64,000 nt of DNA from Cranoglanis bouderius (GCA_023630585.1 CM042540.1:20317574-20381573), one strand, 5' to 3'. Counted from the stretch's first letter, positions 33,101-43,120 are shown. Numbers and translations: made by a program. Notes: generated from the sequence alone by a model not told the origin.

Positions 33101-36100
33101 ATAGCTACAATTAAATAGTCATTCCTTCACCAGCCTCTCTCTCACTCAAAAACCCCCACAAAAACTGAATCTTGTCATTTTTATCGAGAAACCAGAAAGC
33201 ATATAACGAAAAACTTCATACATCCATCATTATACAACTTGCTTTGTTAATCCTTATTATTCGGCTTAGATGATGTGGTGCGTGCGTCCACTGTTTATTT
33301 TACAGCCGGAACTACTGTCTGAGCTGTGCTGTAATGTGAAAATAATGCATACCTTCTGACCAATCAGATTCAAGCATTCAAGCTCACTGTTGTATAATAC
33401 TGTTTAATTTATCCTATTGCATTTGACAGCAACGAAAAAAGTTGTGAAAGTGGTGTTTTACTATCAAAAAAGCTTTAGTTCTGCTGTCCGTTTTATCTCT
33501 GTCATCAATGTTATTGTGGAGAGGTGTGAATTGGTTGCCCAGCAGGGTGCTCACACCTTCCCATTTCCCATCACCCTGCTCACCAATAGCTAAACACAGA
33601 GTCATGATACTCTACACACAGAAACCCAACAGTGTCCTGACATTAATCAGAATTACGGCAATAAAATAATTCATTTGCTTATACAGATTATAAATGTCTG
33701 ATAAGTCGATTTCCAGTCCGTCGGCGTAATGGAACGCCAGCGTACTAATAGAAAGGGTTAATAAATTAGCACAAAAAAAAAAGTTTTTGCTTTGTCATTG
33801 TGGGTTGGTATGGATTTATATGGATTAGTAGCTAAAAAAGTCAATTTCATCCATTTTAAATTTAATCTTTAACAATAAAATGTGCAAAACCTGAAGGCCT
33901 GAATACTGTCTAAACCCTATGTATATTCTCAAATTGTCTGAATATTAATAGGAGATTACAAATGATTTTTTTTTACTTTTTGAACTTGCATTTACCTTTG
34001 TGTGTGAGCAAATTCATGCCATTTTGCATTCATTTTTAATAACCACGCTCACCTATACTGCTCTGTTTGCTCAAGTCGGCCGTCCTCACACTCTGTTCGC
34101 AGTTCTCATGTGTGGTAATATTAGTTTCTTGCTATGATTTTGCCTGCTGGTTTCAGACCCTCTGGAGCTTTGCTCTGCGATACATTATAAGCAGTACACA
34201 GGATGAGGAAACATCAGGGTCACTGATCTCCGAACTCACTGAATCTGAGTGAAAGAAATGTCCTGTGAAGTTCTCACACATATCTGTGGCGACTGTGGCA
34301 TCTTTTTCGTTTTTCACTCAAATCCCATCTCTTCAAGGACTGACGGTTCAGTTCTCTTGATGTTTGCTGAACTTTGAGTTGCTCAGTTTATTAGTTTAAA
34401 TTGTAAATTGCCAATTTTTCACATCCTTCCTCTTTAAAGCTTTTCGACTGCTGCTAATGTAGATTCGAGCTTCATTCCAAGCACATAACGGAATTTGTAT
34501 TTGTAATTGAAGCAGATGGTACGGCTCATCTCTGTTCCTTTTTATTTTCTCTAATGTGGTCTAAAGTGCTTTTGTGTTACACGGTCGTAATAAATACTCT
34601 TGTGTAAGCTTTACCCTCAACATCTCCAGTCAAGTGCAATTTCCAATCACTCGCACTTTGGATTATTCTCTTGTGGTGAGTGATGTGGTACAAGTGCAAG
34701 TGTAAGAGCATTTCTTATTAAATCTTCAGATCAGGGATTTTAGAGATTTGGCAGGTTTTTTGAGGTTTGCTGGATAACTCATCCATTTAAAAAAAAAAAA
34801 TTATTTAGAACTGCATTTGGAATCGGAGAACACACACACGTAAGATAAAGGCACCTGGTCAGTTCCTTAGCTTTCCTCTATATAGGCCTCTCTGCACTGA
34901 CGTAGTCCTCGCATTGCCTCACATCCTTTAGTCATGCTCGCTGACGTAAAGAGCATGCTCAGTGCACAGGAAAAGGAAATGCTAAATGGGACCAATAACA
35001 ATTTTATGGAGGGCGAAATTTTCCACATTGTGGTACCAGAATGGAATCTGAATTATATGGCAGTGAAATAAAGCTGATTCATTAGGTTTGGAGAGACTCT
35101 GAGATCATCGTGGTCCCGTCCCTTATAGCAAACTGGATGAATCCCTGCTGTGTAAGTCCTCTAACTTCCCACAGACCCACAGCGAGACACTCCCATGAGG
35201 ATGATCAGGGCATTTGTGCACTGTCTGATGATGGATTATTTGTCGCCCCTCTATAAGGTCGACTTTGCTGGAGTTTTGTTGTTGTTGTTGTTTTTAAAGC
35301 TCCCATGTGAAAACTGAGAGTATTTCTGCACGGCAGGACTAAAGCCAAGTTCCCTTTCAGGCCTGGAGCATGTTTTTATCACAGTGAGATGTAATTGATT
35401 CATGTGGAATCTCCTCCCAGCTGCTGGACCAAGGCCAAGACGAGGCATGAGTGTTTGTGGATAAAAACTGTTACAGGGTACCTTTATGATTAAAATCCAC
35501 ACAGTAGTAGGGTTTCTCTTCACTAGTTTTATGCAGATTTTAAATTTGGACAAACCTAAACAGAGGTTTTGCTATTGGCTGTGGTGGAAAAGTTAAAGGG
35601 AACACAGACTAATCTGTTCAGCAAATACGTGTTTGTCCATGGATATGTCTGAAACCATAAACTTTGTTAAATATACTTGTCAAAATAATAGAGCACTCAT
35701 TGTAAATATAATTTAGTGTTATGCAGCTACACCTACAACAGATAGTGTGACGGACGCCTAATTCCTGTTCTTGAACGTTAGCATAACAGTAGTCGATGGA
35801 AACTTTCCTCCTTTTGCTTGCTTAAGTTTTCACGAATTCACTTACAAACAAATCGACCTGTAAAGGTCGTGTGCAGAAACATTTCTGCACACTAAAACAG
35901 GAAAAGGTGTAAGTGTAAGGACGGGAAGTGGTTTAGCAGGAGGACTTCTGACCACAAAATCTGTTGAAGTGGTAAAATGTTGAGTTCAGAAGTCATGGTG
36001 TTAGTTGTGTTGACTGAGAACTGAAACAAAGCTCTCAAACCCCAAGTTTACATGAAGCCTTAATTCAGTGTTTCACGTGTGATAGGTCAGGAAAAAAGCA

Positions 36101-39100
36101 TGAAGGGGCATAAAGTAAGAAGTTGTTACATGTTACAGAGAAACTGGAAAATCTTCTGCAAGACCTGCCAAAGCTGAGTGAAAACATTATTTTACTGTGT
36201 GTTTGTAGGTTGGGGGGAAGGGGGGTGTAAGTAAAGACTCAGTAAAGTAATGAATAACTTATTCAGGAAGGACCGGTTTAAATAGATAAATAGTTACCTA
36301 GTTAGATAATACCAAGTCACAACACTGTATTAAATTTTGCATAATTTAACACTACATTAAGAATTTGTTGTTAGGAGACGTTTATGGAAGGACTCTCTGC
36401 TGTAGGCACTTTGCAACAGAGAGCGAAAGAAAGAGGCTGGTGAGGGAATGATTGTTTATCGCAGCTATCACATAAGTTATACTGTTGTATAAGTGGGATA
36501 ATACATTCTAGACCATGCTGTTATACAAAAATAATGCACTTATTTAGCTACGCTAACATTAAGACAAGAATCTATATAGGAATCAATGTTAATTATACAC
36601 CGATCAGCCATAACATTAAAACCACTGACAAGTGAAGTGAATAACATTGATTATTTCATTACAGTGGCTCCTGTCAAGGGGTGGGGTATATTAGACAGCA
36701 AGTGAACAGTCCGTTCTCGAGGTTGATGTGTTGGAAGCAGGAAAAATGGGCAAGCGTAAGGATCTGGGCGGTGTTGACAAGGGCCAAATTGTGATGGTTA
36801 GACAACTGGGTCAGAGCATCTCCAAAACAGCAGGTCTTCTGAGGTGTTCCTGGTATGCACTGGTTAGTACCTACCAAAATTGGTCCAAAGAAGAACAACT
36901 GGTGAACCAACGACAGGGTCATGGGCGCCCAAGGCTCACTGATGCATGTGGGGAGTGAAGGCTAGCCCGTCTGGTCCGATCCCACAGAAGAGCTACTGTA
37001 GTACAAATTGCTGAAAAGGTTAATGCTGGCTATGATAGAAAGGTGTCAGAACACACAGTGCCCATGCTGACCCCTGTCCACCACCGAAAGCACCTACAAT
37101 GAGCACGTGAGCATCAGAACTGGACCATGAAGCAGTGGAAGAAGGTGGCCTGGTGTGATGAATCACATTATCTTTTACATCATGTGGATGGCTGGGTGTG
37201 TGTGCGTCACTTACCTGGGGAAGAGATGGCACCAGGATGCATTATTGGAAGAAGGCAAGCCGGCGGAGGAAGTGTGATGCTCTGGGCAATGTTCTGCAGG
37301 GAAACTTTGGGTCTTGGCATGCATGTGGATGTTACTTTGACACGTACCACCTACCTAAACATTGTTGCAGACCAAATATAACCCTTCATGGCAATGGTAT
37401 TCCCTAATAGCAGTGGCCTCTTTCAGCAGGATAATGCTGCACTGCAAAAATTGTTCAGGAATCGTTTGAGGAACATGACAAAGAGTTCAAGGTGTTGACT
37501 TGGCCTCCAAATTCCCCAGATCTCAATTCGATCGAGTGTCTGTGGGATGTGCTGGACAAACAAGTCCGATCCATGGAGGCCCCACTTCACAACTTACAGG
37601 ACTTAAAGGATCTGCTGCAAACGTCTTGGTGCCAGATACCACAGCACACCTTCTGAGGTCTTGTGGAGTTCATGCCTCGACGCGTCAGGTTTTGGTGGCA
37701 CAAGGGCGACTTACATGATATTAGGCAGGTGGTTTTGGCTGATCGGTGTATACTTGTCTGTTGTTAGCTAAAACAAAGATACTCTGATAGAACTTAACAC
37801 CTCCACCCTTTTACCTTGAGAGAAAAGCGAGTGCTGATTCAAGCGGGACACTCGAGTGCACCGCCTAGACGTGAGGGGGGAGGGGCATACTGTGAGCGTC
37901 AGATCATATTGGAGTCAATCATTTCAGAGTCATGTCTCGATTGGCTTATTTGCCATTGTATTTGAGAAAAAAAAAGAAGCCTGCTCTTTTGTCATATTTT
38001 TTTGAATGATAATTCGTACCAGCATACTCTGATGTCAGAATGCAGAGCTCGTACACACAAATGTTGGCAGATCTGCTCAGTCTTGAAGACTTTCCCATGT
38101 CAGAATACTTAAAAGTTACTGCTTTACTTTTGGGTTTGACACAGCACTAACGCTGGAGACTCCTTCCAAAAATGCTACAACTTCACCATATCATCTATTA
38201 CATTCAGAGCTGCTGAAAATGACTCCGCAATCAGAATCGATAATTCAGCAGCGCTGTGGTACAAATACATTTAAATAGAAAAGTAGGATTGATGATAGGA
38301 ATGTTTTGGAAATCGTGTGAATTAAAGTAGCTCGATGGGAAGGTGCTTTCATGGACTTCGTGTTAAATCTTTGTGCACTGCTGACCATGAAGCGACTAAC
38401 CGCCAATCGTGGTTTATGACCTCCACAAGTCACGTATGAGTGACGACACTGCCCTCTCCACAGTTCCAATTACTCCACCAGTGAATCACCTACAATGAAG
38501 TGTCGCTTTTGACAGAGTGGAGGGTTGGTTTTTTTTTTGTTTTTTTGGGTCAAGGCAGTGGAGGAGGTAATTTAACATGGCTAGTGAACTTGAAGGTGTT
38601 TGGCTGGATAATGGAGTGTGTTTGTGTGAGAGCAGCATTTGCTTTGCAGATGCTGCTGATTAATAATTAATGTAAAAGCATGCGTGTTGTGCTCAGTCAG
38701 TACTGGACCTTTACTCGATGTCAATTCTTTTGTAGTTTATGGTTTGTTATTGTTTTTTTTTACAGCTATCAAGAGTACTTTTTTTCCCCCCCAAACACAA
38801 ATTTCGTGTAATTTAAAAGCCGAACCATCCATCAGTGCTTTGGTGATTTTATAGCTCGGCGAGCTTAAAAGCCTGTTTGGGTCATCTAGAGGTTCTGTTG
38901 ACAAAATGATGGAAAATGAGAATGCATTGTAGGCCTGCTCAACTCCATTTCAGGTCTTATTTTACATTGACAGCAATGTCATTTCATGTAATTATGTGGT
39001 ATTTTATGTTCTCTTGGCTATATTTGCTTTATGATCCTGCTATAGACACATCACGTTTTATTTGAAACATGTTTCCGCTTGCAGACGTACATTATACTTT

Positions 39101-42100
39101 ATGTTTTTCTGTCAGTACTGAATTATTAACCTCAAGCTACACACAGCCCTTAAGGGATCATCTGAGGTCTTGTAAGTTTTCAGCTCTGCTCTGCTGTTAG
39201 AACTGTACAAGATTGCGTCTTAGACGTGTTTGATCAGCTGCTGTGCTTCCCTGACTGCGTTGTGGAAGTGCTGTACACACACCCCAACCTCAAAGTCTCA
39301 CAAAGTGCTGGAGGGCTTGTGTTCTGTAAGGCAGTGAATAAGTACAGGTTTGGTTTCATGTCTTTGTCAGCCGTGGTATTTGGGTGGTTTGTGTTTCAGT
39401 TGGACGCAGTGTTCTTGGGATCCAAGTGTGTATATAAACCACATGGTCTTCTCTCTTCCATGTAACAGTGCAGTTTGAAATGATTATGGTTTGTATATAG
39501 CACAGTAGATTAATAAATAGATACACATATGCATATATGGTACTATAAAGTATGTGTGGTGGTCAGGGGAAACCTGTCGGTTGTAGTTGGGGCTGAATCC
39601 TGGCAAAAATACAACTTTTTTTTTTTGGTAACATGCATTTTGAAACATTTTATAACATACCACCTATAGTGCAGAGACCATAAGTATGTTTCATTGGAAT
39701 ATTTTTATTCACTTTTTAATCTTGTCTTGGCTGTCTTCCTGCAAGGATCATGCTGGCTAAATAAGGAGCTAGTTTAACAAATGCGCTGGTAAAAACAGGC
39801 GGTCTGGTGGTTTGAACTCAGCAAGTTCGACTCATGACAATACCACAGACGTCCTTGGCCGGGAACCAAGAAAGCAAAATTGGCCATTCTCTCAGGGTGG
39901 GAAAGACGTCATACTCTCTCTCCTGCGAATCAAAGTGTAATCGTCATGTATGTGGAAGAGGGTAGATAGCGCTTTACTTCTTCTAACTTCTGGTTGAGAA
40001 GAAAAACAGGTTTCAGTTCAGGAAAACTCAGTTCGTCATCTCTGTCTCAAACAGGTACTGGGTGGATCAGGACGTCTGTACACTTGCTACACATCGTGTC
40101 ATTATTGCCCCTGTCCAGCCTTCTCTTTCTCTGTGCTTAGGAGAAATGAAAGTCTGGTGGTGAGTTCACTTCTCCGTCTTTCTCTCCCCTGTATTTCTTC
40201 TTTCATTATGTCTTTTTCCACACATAGAAGCCACACATTAAGTGACACTAGGTCAAAATATCACTAGCTATGTTTACATACAGCTTAGCAATCGTGTTAA
40301 AATTCCGACTAATAGTCTAATTGGAACAAAAACATTCATACACAGATAAATCAGAAGAAGCCTATTGAGGGCCATTGTAATAAAATTTAAAATTCTGTGG
40401 AAACAAACAAGGTGGATAATCGGCAGAGTATTAAATGTGTTAAATCGATTCAGGTGAACTTTCCCAATGTGTTGTGCATGTGTTTATACCATGCACATTA
40501 AATAAAAAAAAAATAAACCGAAAAACGGAAAGGAAATAAAAGAAAGCAACTTACATGGGCAACTTGTATATCTTTAAAATAATTTCAATTTTGGATGGAG
40601 GTCTATCAAATATTTAACCAAAATTTGGAGGCACAAATTCATCTTGTTTTTTTGTTCAGTTAGGAAACTGTGAGTGTCTTGATTAATGTCGTGACTGACG
40701 TTATTTAAGGCAAGACACGGTTCAATTAACATGCATCTGCAAGGAATGAATTCATTCTGATTAATGCGAATCCTTGCATGAAAAGCCAGTGAGGGCGTAT
40801 TCTGAAAGAATGCACTTAAGGCAGTTCAGAGGGTTTTTTTTTCTTTTCTTTTCTTTTTCACAGTCTGTCCATGACTTTCCGCTATAGCCAGAGGTCGCTC
40901 AGATGATACTCGTGTTTTACTTTGTGCTGTTCTCTGGAAATCTTCTCTTTGATCATGAGGCCTGGATTCAAGGGGAGATCTCCATGTCTTTCACCGCAGA
41001 ATAACATTTTAATCAGCCTGGCCTGAGAAGCCCCTGAGAGAGACCCACGGGCTAAAATTAGGCAGTCTGTGTGAGAACACGAGTCCAAAAGAGCATGTTC
41101 CCCCATTACAGCCTGAAACCCAAACGACAAAAAAAAAGAAAGAAAAAAAGGATGAATACTGACTTCTATATTTGCATAAAGCTGTAGCAGAAACTGGTTT
41201 GTTGTGAAGCCGATATTTCATGTGACAAATTTACAAATTTATTTTTGACCTGAAGTGAAAACAAAATGGGACTTAAAAACAGAAATGCTTGGTCTGAAAT
41301 TCTCATCAAGCCTCAAGCCATGTGTGTGTTTGTGTATACAGTAGATGTGTGGGAAGCAGACTGCGGTGGTCCCAACAGATGTAACACACACAGCTGTTGT
41401 GCTGGTTTAATGGCTGGTGGAGGTGAAGCATTTCTCTCTATGATAAAATAGCAGGATTTCCCACTTCAACACATTTAACATGTGAATTAACTGATACTGA
41501 ACTCGAATTAATACCATCACTTGCCACTTTATTAGGAACACCTGCAAATTCATGCAATTATCCAATCACATTGCAGCAGTACAATGCATAAAATCATGCG
41601 AATACAGGACCAGAGCAAATCAAACATCAGAACGGAGGAACAATGTGATCTCAGTGACTTTGACCGTGGCATGGTTGTTGCTCATGGGATTTTCTCTCCT
41701 GGAAAAAAACAAACCCCAACAGTCAGAGGCAGTTCTGTGGGCAGAAACACCTTGTTGATGAGAGAGGACAGAGGAGAATGGTCAGACTGGTTTGAGCTGA
41801 CAGGAAGGCTACGTTAACTCAAATGAGTAACTCCGTACAACCGTGATAAGCAAAAAAGCATCTCGCAACACGTCAAACCTTGAGGCGGATGGGCTGCAGA
41901 AGACCGCATCTAGTTCCACTTCTGTCAGCTAAGAACAGTAATCTGAAATTACAGTGGGCACAGGTTCACCAAAACTGGAAAAAGACCAGGTGACATTTTC
42001 CAAGTCTTTAACAGTCCAGTTAAAATAAAAAAAGTGATTAGGACTGGCAGATAAAAACACAGCCACGTCTTGTTTTGTTGACACACCCTTATTACTCAGC

Positions 42101-43045
42101 CGATACATCAAAGCGAAATACCACTGAAATTCTCTGGTGTATTAGACTTCTGCGAATATAACGAAAGGAATAATAAATAATAATAAAGATATAATAAACC
42201 TGTTAACACTTCCTGATTCTTAACAAAAACAAATTGGCATATCAAATTCATTATATTTTAAGACCAGACTTAAAACAGTGTGCACACACAATTGTCGCAA
42301 GCCTGATAAACTGCTAAAGTAGATCGCTAACTTGGTTGATTCTTTGTGACGTATGAGTTTTTGGGTTGTATGAAAACTAAGGCTGAAGGAGCAGTGTGTT
42401 TTTAACCAACTGAAGAGCCGATATTTTGTTACCCATTTGACGTGGCCTCAGGTGCTGTCTATGGCTTATTTCTGTAAAAAGAATTATGCCGACTATGGAA
42501 ACCCAACCCCGGTGGATAAATGAAAGAATATCAGCATTGTAAGTGGTATAAACCTCAGAGTTCTAGCAATGCCCTCATTTTAAAAAGCCTCACGCTGTAA
42601 GCATTCTGCAAGCTCCAACCATGAAAGCATGATTATGAATCACCAAGGTGAGCTGTATTCACTCATGTATTGATGAGTAAATGCATTAACACCAGCTAAA
42701 TTTGAGCAAATGTTTGAAATTAGTTATATCTTAAGATTAGTAAATTAAATTAATTTATAAATATTCTCTTTTTGACAGCAAAAAGCTTGTTCTAATACAT
42801 CAACATTTCTATGGGTATAGTATGGCTTGTATGACACTCCATATAATATAAGAAGAAGTTATTTAATAAAGAATAGCTTATACTTGTTTTTTTCCCAGTG
42901 TGTTCTCTAACGGACATGTCTTTTTCAGTGTAAGCACATCTTGGCAGCCTACTTGTGCCAGGCCATGGGTTTGTGCCAGCAGGAGCAGGTCTCGGATCAG
43001 CACATGACCCTCATCCTCTCCGGAAAAGCTGCGCTGGATCCATGA
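9096..43045 (+). CDS. zswim7: zswim7 (SWS1), complete five-exon gene
   Basis: Exons 9096-9171, 13665-13686, 14815-14917, 40055-40159 and 42929-43045 join to 423 nt, giving 140 aa plus TGA, the same length as human ZSWIM7. All splice sites are GT-AG and phases agree. ZSWIM7/SWS1 pairs with SWSAP1 in the vertebrate Shu complex, which promotes RAD51 loading in homologous recombination and meiosis. The protein starts MASCLPAVAEQLLKDLQ, has IPDELLIALRFIFGS across exons 2-3 and QALDLVDQRAVTCVSSPSGR in exon 3. The SWIM zinc-binding residues are split between exon 4 (C-P-C in CHYCPCPAF) and exon 5 (C-K-H). Intron 3 is about 25.1 kb and packed with transposons. The gene runs tail to tail with adora2b. 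Confidence 0.93.
9172..13664 (+). other. zswim7: zswim7 intron 1
   Basis: 4.5 kb. From about 9430 to 10800 it has degenerate repeat-like sequence resembling segments near 33.0, 36.5 and 45.85 kb. An unassigned 93-codon frame lies at 11091-11372. A 37-bp word shared with 44.63 kb is at 11442-11478. Tc1-like remnants lie at about 12580-12850, and a palindromic Tc1 derivative fills 12850-13560, ending about 100 bp before the microexon. Confidence 0.7.
12850..13560. mobile_element. palindromic Tc1-like derivative (two inverted halves)
   Basis: The left half (about 12850-13045) reads as the 5' half of a Tc1-like transposase in + orientation. The right half (about 13113-13560) is the same kind of sequence inverted. 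The inner ~105 bp of each arm match closely around the words 'gatgggctacaacagcagaa' and 'catgggcacag'. A related single left half, ending in 'ggaaaaagaccaggtga' as at 13045, occurs at 41517-42000. A degenerate piece of another Tc1 (12580-12850) abuts it. Confidence 0.7.
13665..13686 (+). CDS. zswim7: zswim7 microexon 2 (22 bp)
   Basis: Between CCCCCTTCTAG and GTGAGT. With the flanking phases it encodes I-PDELLIA. The IPDE word is shared with human ZSWIM7 (IPDEYL) at the same place, which supports this very short exon. Confidence 0.85.
14815..14917 (+). CDS. zswim7: zswim7 coding exon 3
   Basis: 103 bp between CTGTGTCAG and GTATGA. It encodes LRFIFGSCTLQALDLVD and then the SSPSGR word typical of ZSWIM7. 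Confidence 0.93.
15511..17389 (+). mobile_element. Tc1-like transposon with long inverted repeats and TA duplication
   Basis: The ends CAGTGGGTATAGAAAAGAAT (left) and its inverse (right, ending CCCACTG) are flanked by TA. The inverted repeats run to roughly 210 bp (about 15511-15710 and 17175-17389). The transposase frame is broken but readable in pieces: a DNA-binding part at 16001-16243 (LPGSGRHSKLD), a DDE part at 16295-16555 (LWSDETKIELFG, VKHGGGNILLWGCF) and the C-terminal part at 16917-17123 with the catalytic-Glu motif SPDLNPIENLW. A SINE insertion at about 16550-16843 splits the catalytic region. Now inactive. Confidence 0.9.
16550..16843 (-). mobile_element. tRNA-derived SINE inserted in a Tc1 transposase
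   Basis: On the - strand it begins with a tRNA-like head. A box A match TAGCTCAGTGG lies at 16819-16829 and a box B-like GGTCGTGAGTTCAAATCC at 16775-16792, about 27 bp apart, as expected for RNA polymerase III. The Tc1 sequence resumes on both sides, with a short TCACT/AGTGA direct repeat as the probable target duplication. The body is a common fish repeat recognised by its 'ccttgctcaagtgccc' segment. Confidence 0.75.
18575..19207 (+). mobile_element. solo LTR of an endogenous LTR retrotransposon
   Basis: 633 bp starting TGTTAGAGTC and ending CGCCGTAACA, so the ends are TGTTA...TAACA. It is flanked by a 5-bp direct repeat AACAG (18570-18574 and 19208-19212). It has promoter-like ATTGG boxes, TATTTAAAC near 18869 and an AATAAA signal near 19150, as in an LTR. 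No internal retroelement sequence is present, so it is the usual product of LTR-LTR recombination. It does not match the LTR of the adjacent Gmr1-type element by eye. Confidence 0.8.
20125..20418 (-). repeat. 3' LTR of the Gmr1-type element
   Basis: On the - strand it starts TGTGGACGCGGGGGC and ends ATTACA. A G-rich stretch (complement of 20419-20431) immediately before it is the likely polypurine tract. Confidence 0.8.
20436..21689 (-). pseudogene. reverse transcriptase-RNase H of the Gmr1-type element
   Basis: A 417-codon open frame. The RT palm motifs are visible: D76 in LDLTKGYWQI and YLDD at 137-140 followed by IIIYS. The RNase H start FVLQTDALD (D288) and the ECLAIKWAV region follow, ending with a typical VADFLSRQ. 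The usual TDAS of this family reads TDAL here. It is out of frame with the upstream part because of a change at a 9-base T run near 21690-21698, so it is classed as a pseudogene although long. Confidence 0.9.
21676..22350 (-). pseudogene. integrase C-terminal and linker region of the Gmr1-type element
   Basis: A 224-codon open frame. It has the LYNRGARLCEFTPGDEVLIL and GPFEVTRRVGDVDYEV words of the C-terminal DNA-binding part of gypsy integrases. A linker then leads directly toward RT (AEFSDVFLPLPGRT, HPYRLPEHKK). This continuity is the direct evidence that integrase precedes RT. A TGA at 22393-22395 separates it from the integrase core. Confidence 0.85.
22393..22857 (-). pseudogene. integrase catalytic core of the Gmr1-type element
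   Basis: The catalytic triad is visible as D27 (GMDLVGPL), D86 (LTDQGTS) and E122 (TDGLVERFNQ), with 35 residues between D86 and E122 as in the D,D-35-E family. The HHCC zinc-binding region lies just upstream in another frame (22854-23075, VAHYNPMAGHLGQ and FYWPGICGD), so at least one frameshift separates them. The frame ends at an in-frame TGA that looks like a CGA-to-TGA change. Confidence 0.88.
23420..23953 (-). pseudogene. nucleocapsid zinc knuckle and protease region of the Gmr1-type element
   Basis: Proline-rich start, then a CCHC knuckle CWHCGDPGHFQDQC (C65, C68, H73, C78), then a retroviral-type aspartic protease start with ALVDSGCNQTS (D119-S120-G121). The frame differs from that of the SCAN-like capsid upstream, so a frameshift lies between them near 23950. 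Confidence 0.8.
23632..24240 (-). pseudogene. capsid (SCAN-like) fragment of the Gmr1-type element
   Basis: About residues 19-80 read as a SCAN-type capsid C-terminal fold, with KLRDTCRRWLLAEERDTEEV and then VLEQFLTRLPAGMAEWV and HHPASLDEAV. SCAN domains of vertebrate zinc-finger genes are held to derive from Gmr1-like capsids. The first ~14 codons of this frame are LTR sequence fused to gag by a deletion. The part after about residue 85 runs in a shadow frame of the zinc-knuckle region. Confidence 0.85.
24201..24344 (-). repeat. truncated 5' LTR of the Gmr1-type element
   Basis: Colinear with 20275-20418 over 144 bases with no gap and about four substitutions. The remaining half of the LTR, the primer binding site and the gag start are missing. 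The sequence passes straight from LTR into capsid code. Confidence 0.85.
24725..25252. mobile_element. Tc1/mariner-type MITE
   Basis: Ends CAGTACTGTGCAAAAGTCTT and (right, inverse) CAGTACTGTGCAAAAGTTTT, flanked by TA. 528 bp with no readable transposase. Confidence 0.85.
25784..27496. mobile_element. hAT-like non-autonomous element, 8-bp target duplication
   Basis: Starts TAGGGCTGTCATGGTACC and ends CCGTGCAACCCTA, imperfect inverted ends. It is flanked by GATATAAG at 25776-25783 and 27497-27504. 'cgatacta'/'cacgatacc' words recur near both ends. No transposase frame is left. A second element appears nested inside at about 26137-26822. Confidence 0.75.
26137..26822. mobile_element. nested MITE with 'acactgggtt' inverted ends
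   Basis: The left end reads 'ctctaaaaaacactgggtta'. The right end, inverted, reads 'acactcttacaaaatgctgggtta'. Multiple AACCCA/TGGGTT words lie near both ends. A clear target duplication was not found, so the boundaries are approximate. Confidence 0.5.
28080..28410 (-). pseudogene. non-LTR retrotransposon (LINE) RT tail fragment
   Basis: A 107-codon open frame on the - strand has the C-terminal pattern common to several fish LINE reverse transcriptases: RRQLRWLGHLTRMSPGQL, then RPTGQRPWTCWRDYISQLAWE. The rest of the LINE is missing. The clade cannot be fixed from this short piece. Confidence 0.65.
28549..28788 (+). other. unassigned small open frame
   Basis: An open frame of 79 codons follows an acceptor-like TTTACAG (ending 28558). 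From the ATG at 28642 it has 48 codons with a charged, protein-like composition (IEKAEEGVRAKVTFPEDMF). I do not recognise it. It could be an exon or retrocopy remnant of another gene, or chance. It is on the sense strand of zswim7 intron 3. Confidence 0.2.
29584..30007. mobile_element. MITE with long terminal inverted repeats
   Basis: The left end CAACCCCAATTCCAAAAAAG is mirrored by the right end 'ttttttggaattggggttg'. The inverted arms extend about 130-140 bp (left to about 29725, right from about 29875) around a ~150-bp core. Probable TA flanks. The ends are those of a very common fish MITE. Confidence 0.85.
31800..32270. mobile_element. degenerate Tc1-like remnant
   Basis: It starts with 'ggggtccaaaagtctgaggcc', typical of a fish Tc1 inverted end, and continues with 'tggcatggactccacaagt', typical of Tc1 transposase code read in reverse. 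The other end is not recognisable. Confidence 0.45.
32945..33405. repeat. dispersed repeat with 'ccaatcagattcaagcatt' arm
   Basis: It begins near 'ggtctggagtgtattattcc' and ends with a 'gaccaatcagattcaagca' arm. Related phrases occur at about 9430-9560, 10720-10820, 36480-36560 and 45830-45890. Probably an old DNA transposon family present several times in the window. Family not identified. Confidence 0.45.
36598..37748 (+). mobile_element. Tc1-like transposon with both ends, transposase broken
   Basis: Ends CACCGATCAGCCATAACATT and its inverse ('ggctgatcggtg') with TA on each side. The 1,151-bp interior is transposase in pieces. There is a helix-turn-helix start (36728-36958, MGKRKDLGGVDKGQIVMVRQ), a middle near 37120-37380 (AWCDESHYLLHHVDG), and 'tccccagatctcaattcgat' near 37512 where the SPDLNPIE motif would lie. 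Stops and frameshifts separate the parts. Confidence 0.9.
39795..39985. repeat. degenerate SINE-like fragment
   Basis: Phrases 'ggtttgaactcagcaagttc' and 'acgtccttggccgggaacc' resemble a tRNA-derived fish SINE. Highly diverged. It lies just before zswim7 exon 4. Confidence 0.35.
40055..40159 (+). CDS. zswim7: zswim7 coding exon 4 (SWIM zinc-binding)
   Basis: 105 bp between CTCAAACAG and GTGAGT. It encodes VLGGSGRLYTCYTSCHYCPC and then PAFSFSVLRRNESLV. The first two SWIM ligands (C-P-C) are here. Confidence 0.92.
40160..42928 (+). other. zswim7: zswim7 intron 4
   Basis: 2.8 kb. It holds a Tc1-like half-element at 41517-42000 and otherwise only A/T-rich sequence. Confidence 0.8.
41517..42000 (+). 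mobile_element. Tc1-like half element
   Basis: It opens with an end-like 'actttattaggaacacctgc' and continues with the 5' half of a transposase (about 41584-41817, CDLSDFDRGMVVAHGIFSP). It stops at 'ggaaaaagaccaggtgaca', the same breakpoint word seen in the palindromic element at 13045. The C-terminal half is absent. Confidence 0.7.
42929..43045 (+). CDS. zswim7: zswim7 coding exon 5
   Basis: Follows CTTTTTCAG. It encodes CKHILAAYLCQAMGLCQQEQ and then VSDQHMTLIL, ending TGA. It supplies the C-x-H half of the SWIM motif. Phase 0 with exon 4. Confidence 0.92.
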   Translation, partial: CKHILAAYLCQAMGLCQQEQVSDQHMTLILSGKAALDP

Positions 43046-43114
43046 AGCAGCATTCTGGAAGATGACCCAGGTGGAGACACATGCTGAATTTAGTTTTTTT
43101 GGTGCAAAATGGTG

Positions 43115-43120
43115 AATAAA
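43115..43120 (+). promoter_or_regulatory. zswim7: zswim7 polyadenylation signal
   Basis: AATAAA 70 bp after the stop. A second AATAAA-like site was not seen close by. Confidence 0.5.

Larger units (their letters stand above)
14918..40054 (+). other. zswim7: zswim7 intron 3 (25 kb, transposon-filled)
   Basis: The exon 3-4 gap. Its main contents are listed separately. Stretches with nothing recognisable include about 17400-18338, 30010-31790, 33410-36440 and 37760-39790, apart from short A or T runs. Loosely repeated ~190-bp A/T-rich units around 'tccatggacaaaaaaaa' lie at about 14970-15440. Confidence 0.8.

Noticed and set aside
39226..39465. 79-codon + strand frame in zswim7 intron 3
   Set aside because: No motif, no convincing splice context and no family recognised. 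Likely chance.
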